Below, piece by piece: positions 1-5,021 of a stretch of DNA of 7,290 nt. Source of the DNA: Candidatus Heimdallarchaeota archaeon. GTDB taxonomy: Archaea; Asgardarchaeota; Heimdallarchaeia; Hodarchaeales; S146-22. The stretch covers positions 1 through 7,290 of the forward strand of contig WAPZ01000671.1 of NCBI GenBank assembly GCA_015520535.1, given 5' to 3'. Made by a program: the position numbers and the translations under genes. Each line of letters starts with the position of its first letter. The first letter of the stretch is position 1. A model generated the notes under the pieces. It was not told where the DNA came from. It saw nothing but the letters and a program-made list of their open reading frames with translations, and made no database searches.

Positions 1-236
1 ACTTTCCCTCGTTTCATTTTTTCTAGGTACATATTGCTTTGATTATAGTTCCTTCAGTAAAAAACTTGTTTTTCATTCTTGAGAATCACCGTGTGAAACT
101 TATATACTTTTTTTTCTAACGTTACATGAAAGAAAGCACAGCATGTTTTAAATATATAATAAAAAAGCACACATCTAATAAAAAAACTAAACAAAAGCTA
201 TTATCAGAAATAAGTGGGAAAAAAACTTGTTCTGTG

Positions 237-247
237 CTTTATATCTT
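237..247 (+). promoter_or_regulatory. Candidate TATA box of the Sco-like gene
   Basis: A TATA-like stretch CTTTATATC sits about 50 bases before the start codon. With the usual archaeal spacing of about 25 bases to the start of transcription, this would give a leader of roughly 25 bases that still includes the GAGGG site at 278-282. It overlaps the inverted copy of the octamer AAAGCACA. Other TATA-like stretches lie further upstream, so the choice is tentative. Confidence 0.35.
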
Positions 248-277
248 AAATGACTATATTTATAGAAAAAATATATT

Positions 278-282
278 GAGGG
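278..282 (+). promoter_or_regulatory. Ribosome binding site GAGGG of the Sco-like gene
   Basis: GAGGG lies 10 bases upstream of the ATG at 293 and fits the 3' end of archaeal 16S rRNA. It supports the chosen start. The next gene has the same core at 1064-1068. Confidence 0.6.
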
Positions 283-292
283 ATCATTAAAT

Positions 293-928
293 ATGGAAAG
301 AAATATTTTAATTGGAATTGGAATCGTAACGGTTGTCTTTTTTGCGGGTGGTTTAGCTGCATTTACTTTATTCTCTTTGACACAGCAAACAAAAAAACTA
401 CCTGATTTCGGTGAAATACCAGATGCTACTCTCCTACGACACGATAACAAAACTGTGAATTTAAGGGATTACAAAGGAAAAGTCCTTATTTTTGGTTTTA
501 TCTATGCAAGTTGCCGCGATGCCGGTTTTTGTCCTCTTCTTTCCCAAGATTTTGCTAAAATTCAAGATATTCTTGGTGACAAACTTGGAAAAGATGCCAT
601 GCTCATATCTGTAAGTTTTGACCCTAAAAGAGATAGTCCTGAAATGATCAAGGGCTATGGCGAGGCTTACGGAGCAGATTTCAATAAATGGCACTTTTTA
701 ACTGGTTATGGAGGTTATGAAACTGATTTAAACAAAACCCTAGACTTCTTTGATGTCTACATTATTGGAACCTATCAAATGACTATGGACGACGGCATGA
801 ATATGACGATGTATTACCATAACTGGAGAGTTGGCCTAGTTGATCAAAATGGCCATCTTCGATACAAATACGGAAAAAGCGATTGGAGCGTTGACCAGCT
901 AATTTCTGATGTCAATTTACTACTTTAA
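293..928 (+). CDS. Sco1/SenC/PrrC-family membrane-anchored copper/thiol protein
   Basis: Sco proteins have a thioredoxin fold and deliver copper to, or reduce thiols of, the CuA site of heme-copper oxidases; some act only as thiol oxidoreductases or in copper stress. Seen here: an N-terminal membrane helix at about residues 5-29 with no lipobox, then the extracytoplasmic domain. The metal-binding pair is C74 and C80 in a CX5CP arrangement (ASCRDAGFCPLLS), wider than classical CX3CP but known in part of the family. S106-VSFDPKRDSPE-117 is the family's VD/P-D-P signature. H176, in YYHNWRVGLVDQNG, matches the third copper ligand. Just before it lies a methionine-rich loop (M163, M165, M169, M171, M173). 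The length of 211 residues is normal. A GAGGG site supports the start. It is followed in the same direction by a heme-b-type surface protein. The family call is firm; the copper role is inferred from the three kept ligands. Confidence 0.88.
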   Translation: MERNILIGIGIVTVVFFAGGLAAFTLFSLTQQTKKLPDFGEIPDATLLRHDNKTVNLRDYKGKVLIFGFIYASCRDAGFCPLLSQDFAKIQDILGDKLGKDAMLISVSFDPKRDSPEMIKGYGEAYGADFNKWHFLTGYGGYETDLNKTLDFFDVYIIGTYQMTMDDGMNMTMYYHNWRVGLVDQNGHLRYKYGKSDWSVDQLISDVNLLL

Positions 929-949
929 TTCGCAAAAAGCAAAGAAATA

Positions 950-985
950 TTTTTTAACGCTATAATTTTTTTATAATCCTTTTTT
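950..985 (+). terminator. T-tract terminator after the Sco-like gene
   Basis: Three T runs (950-955, 966-972 and 980-985) follow the stop codon within 57 bases, with no strong hairpin. This is the usual look of an archaeal T-tract terminator, and it suggests that the next gene is at least partly transcribed on its own. Confidence 0.55.
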
Positions 986-995
986 AACCACAAAA

Positions 996-1068
996 AACTA
1001 AATTTAAGGATTAAAAGATCATTGTTTTTTGAACAGGATATAATAAAATGTGATTTAAAAAAAGAGGG
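996..1068 (+). promoter_or_regulatory. Candidate promoter and ribosome binding site of the heme-b-like gene
   Basis: The ribosome binding site GAGGG at 1064-1068 lies 8 bases before the ATG at 1077 and decides that start. Two TATA-like stretches are seen, CTAAATTTAAGG near 998-1009 and GATATAATAAAAT at 1037-1049. The first leaves room for a leader containing the ribosome site; the second would start transcription almost on top of it and is less likely. Confidence 0.4.
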
Positions 1069-1076
1069 ACACAAAT

Positions 1077-2084
1077 ATGAATAAAAGAGCCGTTTTTACC
1101 TCTAAAAAACATCCAACGCTATCATTCGTTATAAGCCTACTTATATTAACTCAAATCATGTTTATTTCATCTACAATGGGGATATCGCAGGCTACTCAAG
1201 GAAAAAAATACACATTAATCACCTACAAAGCATCTAAAATCGATTTAACAAAAATCACGTTAGATGGCGATGCAAGTGACTGGAAAGATATCCCAGCGTC
1301 CGCCACTGTCAATTTAACAGGATTGTATGGACATCGCTGGAAATTGGCAACCTTTAAAGTAGCTTTTAACACAACACATATTGCTATTTTATACAAAATT
1401 GACGATGACTTTAACATGGCAACTGACAACAGACTATCAGCTGCTGTCGCTATCATGTGGGCTATATCTGACGAAGCCGGTCCTTTTATGGGAAGCACCG
1501 ACGAGACTGGTACCCAACCTGGTGCACCGGTAGATATCTGGCATTGGTGGTTAAATGGTAGCTACCGAGCTCTTGCGGGAGGACAAGGAAAAGTGGATAG
1601 CGGTAAAGATCCCATTGGGCACTTAGACGATAAACATTCAACCTATGCTGATGATTTAAAACTTACGGGAGAAAATGAAAAAGAAAACTCCTTATTTGGA
1701 TCGTGGGGCTTTGAAGTCAATGGAAAAACTGTGACAACACCACCGGAAAATGATACCGAAGGAAGTTACGTTGTCGAAATCATTCGACCATTACAAACCT
1801 CGGATGATCCTAATAATGATGCACAATTTCAAGAGGGACAAACATACAAATTAGCGTTAGCCTATTGGGATCCTGACCAATCTAGTTTGGGATGGTTACG
1901 AAACGGCCATCTGATATCACCCATTAATCATTACTGGATTTATGTTGGACTCGGCGTAGAACCTGAAGTTCCACAAGAAAAAAGTACATACGGATTTGAA
2001 GTGCTTTTAGCTGTGATAAGCATTCTCGGGCTTGTCACGACAAAGAAAATAATCCGAACATATGACAAAAAAAACAAAAAATGA
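1077..2084 (+). CDS. Secreted, membrane-anchored heme-b protein like ethylbenzene dehydrogenase gamma
   Basis: In this family the gamma subunit binds heme b and passes electrons from a periplasmic molybdenum enzyme; the stand-alone archaeal relative CbsA of Sulfolobus is a glycosylated outer-surface cytochrome b558/566. Seen here: a signal peptide (residues 1 to about 39, hydrophobic core 15-36), a beta-rich start LDGDASDWKDIP (62-73), VAIMW with M127 as a possible axial ligand, VDIWHWW (152-158) typical of the family, YKLALAYWDP (257-266), and NHYWIYVGL (284-292). A single C-terminal helix (about 306-321) after GFE, followed by a Lys/Arg-rich tail, should anchor it. Four N-glycosylation sequons are present (N79, N98, N160, N225). 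The lysine heme ligand of ethylbenzene dehydrogenase is not evident near the C-terminus; H278 or H285 could replace it. A CBM9-like sugar-binding domain shares the early beta motif and remains an alternative. No catalytic subunit is nearby. Confidence 0.72.
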   Translation: MNKRAVFTSKKHPTLSFVISLLILTQIMFISSTMGISQATQGKKYTLITYKASKIDLTKITLDGDASDWKDIPASATVNLTGLYGHRWKLATFKVAFNTTHIAILYKIDDDFNMATDNRLSAAVAIMWAISDEAGPFMGSTDETGTQPGAPVDIWHWWLNGSYRALAGGQGKVDSGKDPIGHLDDKHSTYADDLKLTGENEKENSLFGSWGFEVNGKTVTTPPENDTEGSYVVEIIRPLQTSDDPNNDAQFQEGQTYKLALAYWDPDQSSLGWLRNGHLISPINHYWIYVGLGVEPEVPQEKSTYGFEVLLAVISILGLVTTKKIIRTYDKKNKK

Positions 2085-2097
2085 CCCACAATTCTTA

Positions 2098-2104
2098 TTT
2101 TTTT
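2098..2104 (+). terminator. T7 terminator after the heme-b-like gene
   Basis: A run of seven T starts 13 bases after the stop codon at 2084 and is followed by further T-rich sequence (ATTATTTATT). No hairpin precedes it, as expected for archaeal termination. Confidence 0.55.
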
Positions 2105-2269
2105 ATTATTTATTGACGTATACTGATGTAGCCTTCCTAAATTGTCATAATACGTTTATATTCAACTTTTTTGATCAATGAACTAATGAATTGCATACCA
2201 CAAAACACCACCCTCAATGATAAAAGATAAACAGAGATATTTGCGTGCCTATTCTACATAGTTTCATTA

Positions 2270-2291
2270 TTTAGGGATTCCTAAATTTAGG
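2270..2291. repeat. Alternating inverted repeats TTTAGG/CCTAAA
   Basis: TTTAGG (2270-2275), a 4-base spacer GATT, CCTAAA (2280-2285) and TTTAGG (2286-2291) follow each other. The first two form a 6-bp hairpin with a 4-base loop; the last two form a perfect 12-base palindrome CCTAAATTTAGG. A related TTCCTAAATT occurs at 2134-2143. The layout looks like a binding site for a dimeric regulator. Confidence 0.5.
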
Positions 2292-2403
2292 TTTGCCAAA
2301 AAAAATGAAAAAGCGCCCAAAAATTTGCTGTCACCAAAAGTATCAATGTTTAAGCCTTACTTTTATAACGTTAGCGATTAACTCTAATGAAATCGTTGTG
2401 TTT

Positions 2404-2411
2404 TTTTATAG
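2404..2411 (+). promoter_or_regulatory. Candidate TATA box of the lipid reductase gene
   Basis: TTTTATAG about 95 bases before the start codon is the best TATA-like element. It would start transcription near 2432, leaving a leader of about 70 bases that includes the short frame at 2447-2473. The surrounding sequence is so AT-rich that other positions are possible. Confidence 0.3.
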
Positions 2412-2446
2412 AAAAAATTTTTTATGAAAGAAATGAGAGGTAAAGG

Positions 2447-2473
2447 ATGAGAGATTTTTTAATTCTTTTCTGA
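2447..2473 (+). CDS. Possible eight-codon leader frame upstream of the lipid reductase
   Basis: ATG at 2447 opens a frame coding MRDFLILF and stops at TGA 2471-2473, 28 bases before the reductase start. GAGAGGT at 2435-2441 lies at a normal ribosome-site distance and is a better match than anything directly before the reductase ATG. It could be a translated leader or chance. It is not in frame with the downstream gene, so it is not an alternative start. Confidence 0.2.
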   Translation: MRDFLILF

Positions 2474-2501
2474 AAAAGTCGTAAAATAAGGATATTAATG
2501 C

Positions 2502-3911
2502 ATGGTGAAATGTAAAATGGAATATGATGTTATTGTAGTAGGTATTGGGACGGGTGGCTCGGTTGCCGCAGCCAGCGCTGCACAAAAAGGACTTAAAGTT
2601 TTAGCGATTGATCGTGATCCTCCAGATGAGTTAGCCATTAAAGTTTGCGGTGATGCAACTAGTCGTGGTTATTTTGAATATATCCAAAAGTATATGAAAC
2701 TTGATCCGCCACGGGATGAAGAAATCGAACAAATCATTAAGGGCGCATTATTATATTCTCCAGATAAAGAAGTTGTCTTTAAAATGGATGTTGAAGATGG
2801 ACAAAGTTATGTTTTAGATCGTTTCAAATTTTTGGCACGATTGGTCAATGAGGCTCGTGATGCCGGAGCAGAACTGCTCACAGAAACGCGCGTGCTCGGG
2901 CCAATAGTTGAAAATGACAAAGTAGTGGGAGTACGTGCACGTCCCGTACGGGGAGGTGAAATAAAAGAATATCGCGCTAAAATAGTGATGGATGCCTCCG
3001 GATTTAAGGGCGTTATTCGTTCAAAATTAGATCCCGAAAAAACCCATATGGACAAGGAGCTTCTTCCTAAAGATGTAAGTAATGCTTACCGAGAAATCCG
3101 CGATAATTTAAATGAGCCATTTGAAAATCCTGAGTATATTCGGCTTTATTTTGACCAAAAAATATGTCCTGGTGGTTATTTATGGGAGTTTCCGCGTGGT
3201 GAACGTTCAGTTAATGCGGGACTTGGAGTTATGGCAGTTCCGGGGCATCCAAACACACGAGCCCAATTTGCAAAATATTTAGAGTGGCGAAAAAGTATGT
3301 ATGAGGGTAGCAGAATCATACACCGTGGCGGTTGGCGTGTCCCCCTACGTCGCCCGATGGATGCCTTAGTTTGGAATGGTCTTATGCTTATTGGCGATGC
3401 GGGTGCGATGGTTAAACCCACTGATGGTGGTGGAATTGGCTTAGCAACTACAGCGGGTGCTCTAGCTGGATATTATGCTGCAAAGGCGTTAGAAAATGGA
3501 GATTACAGTACACGTGGCTTATGGCCTTATGCAGTTCACTACATGCGTGAAAAAGGATCAATAACGGCACCCTTAGCAATCATGAAAGACTTTGTGATTA
3601 CATTGGACGATGACGTCATTAACCAAGTCATGCACAAAAGAATTCTAGATGAAAAAGATTTTATAATGACGAACACGTATGCAAAAGTCAACATGTCCGT
3701 GTTTGAAAAAGCCCGCCGCATCATAAGAGCAGGGCGTTTAGTTGGGTTTTTAAGACGTTTAAAGAATGTAGTGGATCGAATGGAGCGTGCACGTGAACTT
3801 TACTTAAATTACCCGGAAGATCCTGCCGACTTTTTACCATGGAAAAAGAAAGTTGAAAGGCTGTATGACGATCCAAAGAAGATAGTTGTTCCAACAGTTG
3901 TTTCAAAATAA
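2502..3911 (+). CDS. Geranylgeranyl reductase-family flavoprotein (archaeal lipid saturation)
   Basis: Family members use FAD to saturate the geranylgeranyl chains of archaeal ether lipids (digeranylgeranylglycerophospholipid reductase). Seen here: an N-terminal dinucleotide-binding strand YDVIVVG with GIGTGG (residues 14-19) where GxGPxG is usual; acidic D37 at the end of the second strand; KVCGDA (47-52) with the conserved cysteine C49; the substrate-site signature YxWxFPx8GxG (Y226, W228, F230, P231, G240, G242); and the second FAD motif GDAGAMVKPTDGGGIG (298-313). The 469-residue length is slightly long for the family. The start is open to doubt: ATG 2502 has only a weak AAGG upstream, whereas ATG 2517 gives MEYDVIVVG and has GGTGA at 2504-2508, 8 bases ahead; 2517 may be the real start. 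The gene is alone between T-tracts. The exact substrate cannot be told from sequence. Confidence 0.9.
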   Translation: MVKCKMEYDVIVVGIGTGGSVAAASAAQKGLKVLAIDRDPPDELAIKVCGDATSRGYFEYIQKYMKLDPPRDEEIEQIIKGALLYSPDKEVVFKMDVEDGQSYVLDRFKFLARLVNEARDAGAELLTETRVLGPIVENDKVVGVRARPVRGGEIKEYRAKIVMDASGFKGVIRSKLDPEKTHMDKELLPKDVSNAYREIRDNLNEPFENPEYIRLYFDQKICPGGYLWEFPRGERSVNAGLGVMAVPGHPNTRAQFAKYLEWRKSMYEGSRIIHRGGWRVPLRRPMDALVWNGLMLIGDAGAMVKPTDGGGIGLATTAGALAGYYAAKALENGDYSTRGLWPYAVHYMREKGSITAPLAIMKDFVITLDDDVINQVMHKRILDEKDFIMTNTYAKVNMSVFEKARRIIRAGRLVGFLRRLKNVVDRMERARELYLNYPEDPADFLPWKKKVERLYDDPKKIVVPTVVSK

Positions 3912-3962
3912 TTTTTTCAATCTTTTTTCTGGTAAAGAGGGTCTCAAGATTTTTTCTTTTTT
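3912..3962 (+). terminator. Multiple T-tract terminator after the lipid reductase
   Basis: Four T6 runs (3912-3917, 3923-3928, 3950-3955, 3957-3962) start directly after the stop codon. This is a strong archaeal termination signal without a clear hairpin, and it separates the reductase from the TrmB gene. Confidence 0.6.
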
Positions 3963-3965
3963 ATA

Positions 3966-3991
3966 TCACCTTAATCGTCACAAAAGGTGAC
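3966..3991. repeat. Overlapping inverted repeats upstream of the TrmB gene
   Basis: GTCAC (3977-3981) and GTGAC (3987-3991) form an inverted repeat with a 5-base spacer. TCACCTT (3966-3972) also pairs with AAGGTGA (3984-3990) over an 11-base spacer. The sites lie about 165-190 bases before the TrmB start, just after the T-tracts. They could be a regulator site or part of the terminator RNA. Confidence 0.4.
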
Positions 3992-4008
3992 AAAAATACT
4001 ATTCACCG

Positions 4009-4052
4009 CTGCGTAACTAAAGCAAAAAAGAAGGTTTCTTCTTTAAGCGCAG
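4009..4052 (+). other. Two-part stem-loop in the TrmB upstream region
   Basis: An inner stem AAAGAA (4027-4032)/TTCTTT (4039-4044) with a 6-base loop is enclosed by an outer pair CTGCG (4009-4013)/CGCAG (4048-4052). It lies upstream of the best TATA candidate, so it is more likely DNA or readthrough-RNA structure than part of the TrmB leader. Significance is unproven. Confidence 0.3.
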
Positions 4053-4084
4053 TAACATTTTATTTAGCAAAAGGATTTAAGAAA

Positions 4085-4119
4085 TTATAATAAGACGTGA
4101 AAATAGTCTAGGTCGTCTT
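4085..4119 (+). promoter_or_regulatory. Candidate TrmB promoter with inverted repeat
   Basis: TTATAATAA (4085-4093) is a plausible TATA box, placing the transcription start near 4115. The inverted repeat AAGACG (4092-4097)/CGTCTT (4114-4119) spans the region from the TATA box to that start, where a bound repressor would block transcription. TrmB-family genes are often self-regulated, so this is a candidate operator. No strong ribosome site is seen before ATG 4155. Confidence 0.35.
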
Positions 4120-4128
4120 TTGTTACTA

Positions 4129-4138
4129 TATAGCTATA
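4129..4138. repeat. Perfect 10-base palindrome TATAGCTATA before TrmB
   Basis: TATAGCTATA is a perfect palindrome ending 16 bases before the TrmB start codon. It could be a half-site pair for a dimeric regulator, or a TATA box for a very short-leader transcript, though it is close to the ATG for that. Confidence 0.3.
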
Positions 4139-4154
4139 AGATGATGATATACGA

Positions 4155-4985
4155 ATGAGTACTGATAATTTTAATGCGATTTTAGATGATATAATGAAGG
4201 TTTATGATTTAAAGGAGCAAGAAGCACTCATATATCTGTACCTTCTTCGGTATGGAGATGCTACTGCAAGAGAAATTGCAAAAGATTTGAATATCAAACG
4301 TCAGCGCGTCTATGCACTTTTAGATAATTTAACCGCTGCAGGATTTACAACACTTCTACCCTTTGCCAATGTAAGGCGTTATCGTGCCATTAACCCAGCG
4401 GACGTCTTTGAAAAGACACTCCACAAATATTTTCTCAAGCTTGAAGAAAAACAAGCACAATTTGCTACTTTATTAGAAAAGCTTCATAAGACTGATGTTA
4501 CCACGCAAACCTATGCAAACGAGATTCTCTTGTTAGAATCAGTGGAAACGATTATTGACTATTTATCTTTGCATATCGAGAAAATCAAGTCTTTTATTTA
4601 CATTTCGGCGGCAAATATTGGCCTAAAAATTATGCCCCATCTTTACAAAACAATTGCCGATAAAGTAAAACGAAGTCCGATGATTAAAATTAAAATACTC
4701 TTTCCAGATGTGCAAAAAATGGAAGAACGTGTTCAAGAATATTATCATTCTTTTAGGCAAGTATGGGGAGAAAAGATCAAAGAGATAGTAGAAATAAAGA
4801 CGACAAACGAACTGTTTCAAACCATGATTACGATAGACGATGAAATTTCTTTTCTCTTTTTCCTTGCAACGCCGATGAAACTGGACTTTGCCTTATACAT
4901 TAAAAGTAAGCCGTTTGCCTTAGAGCTTAAAAGGTTGTTCGAACGCCGCTGGGAAAACGGGCAATCGCTCATCCATTCAAAGTAA
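4155..4985 (+). CDS. TrmB-family winged-helix transcriptional regulator
   Basis: TrmB proteins are archaeal regulators of sugar transport and central metabolism; many bind a small ligand in the C-terminal domain. Seen here: the N-terminal TrmB-type winged helix (about residues 15-80), with LKEQEALIYLYLL as first helix, helix-turn-helix TAREIAKDLNIKRQRVYALLDNL (37-59) and wing RRYRAINP (74-81); a linking amphipathic, Glu/Lys-rich helix (about 85-112), likely the coiled-coil dimer interface; and a C-terminal alpha/beta domain (about 120-276) of the kind often annotated as a phospholipase-D-like sensor, with strands FIYISAA and IKIKILFP and the closing FERRWE helix. The length is normal for the longer TrmB-like proteins. 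It converges on the aldehyde oxidoreductase gene with 36 bases between the stops, so that enzyme is a possible target, but the ligand is unknown. The start lacks a clear ribosome site; ATG 4155 is taken because the protein begins well before the first helix. Confidence 0.85.
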   Translation: MSTDNFNAILDDIMKVYDLKEQEALIYLYLLRYGDATAREIAKDLNIKRQRVYALLDNLTAAGFTTLLPFANVRRYRAINPADVFEKTLHKYFLKLEEKQAQFATLLEKLHKTDVTTQTYANEILLLESVETIIDYLSLHIEKIKSFIYISAANIGLKIMPHLYKTIADKVKRSPMIKIKILFPDVQKMEERVQEYYHSFRQVWGEKIKEIVEIKTTNELFQTMITIDDEISFLFFLATPMKLDFALYIKSKPFALELKRLFERRWENGQSLIHSK

Positions 4986-5003
4986 AAAATAAAATAAAAT
5001 GAA
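4984..5003 (-). terminator. T-rich terminator after the aldehyde oxidoreductase
   Basis: On the minus strand, downstream of the TGA at 5022-5024, T-rich sequence reads ATTTTATTTTATTTTTT, overlapping the stop of the converging TrmB gene. It looks like an archaeal T-tract terminator. On the plus strand the first T6 after TrmB is at 5077-5082, inside the oxidoreductase gene, so the two transcripts may overlap at their 3' ends. Confidence 0.5.
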
Positions 5004-5021
5004 ATTTGCATACTTCTGTTC

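Larger units (their letters stand above)
1..292. other. Non-coding AT-rich upstream region
   Basis: No convincing gene lies here. Frames entering from the left edge on the plus strand stop within 26 codons, and minus-strand frames are equally short. The stretch holds a 12-base direct repeat AAAAAACTTGTT (59-70 and 220-231), three copies of the octamer AAAGCACA (133-140, 164-171 and inverted at 233-240), and AT-rich TATA-like stretches near 99-110, 146-163 and 238-246. It most likely carries the promoter and control sites of the Sco-like gene. Whether it also contains the end of a gene to the left cannot be seen. Confidence 0.6.
2085..2501. other. Intergenic control region before the lipid reductase gene
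   Basis: This 417-base gap has no gene of normal size. From left to right it holds a T7 terminator (2098-2104), a stray TTCCTAAATT (2134-2143), a hairpin-palindrome cluster of TTTAGG/CCTAAA (2270-2291), a GTCACCAAAAG (2330-2340) resembling the inverted repeat before the TrmB gene, a TATA-like TTTATAG (2405-2411) next to AAAAAATTTTTT, and an eight-codon frame with a good ribosome site (2447-2473). Confidence 0.6.

Noticed and set aside
1..82. Short plus-strand frame entering from the left edge (stop at 80-82)
   Set aside because: Only 26 codons, with no family features, in highly AT-rich sequence; not enough to call the end of a gene.
187..450. Minus-strand open frame across the start of the Sco-like gene
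   Set aside because: It runs antisense to a clear Sco family gene, has low-complexity composition, and shows no recognisable motif.
461..694. Minus-strand open frame inside the Sco-like gene
   Set aside because: It lies antisense to the conserved cysteine motif and the DPKRDSPE signature; a shadow of the real gene.
1223..1498. Minus-strand open frame inside the heme-b-like gene
   Set aside because: The plus strand here codes the signature region of a secreted protein with a ribosome site; the minus frame has none.
2405..2418. 14-base match TTTATAGAAAAAAT shared with 259-272 before the Sco-like gene
   Set aside because: Almost all A and T, and the two copies are at very different distances from their genes (84 and 20 bases); likely composition.
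2412..2423. Perfect palindrome AAAAAATTTTTT
   Set aside because: Homopolymer runs of this type are common in AT-rich intergenic DNA and would make only a weak structure.
2807..3906. Several minus-strand open frames inside the lipid reductase gene
   Set aside because: All are antisense to a flavoprotein with intact motifs; their arginine- and serine-rich products look like reverse translations of the real gene.
4141..4165. Possible C/D box guide RNA: ATGATGA (4141-4147) and CTGA (4162-4165)
   Set aside because: No convincing C' and D boxes follow at the usual spacing, and the stretch overlaps the TrmB start codon; likely chance.
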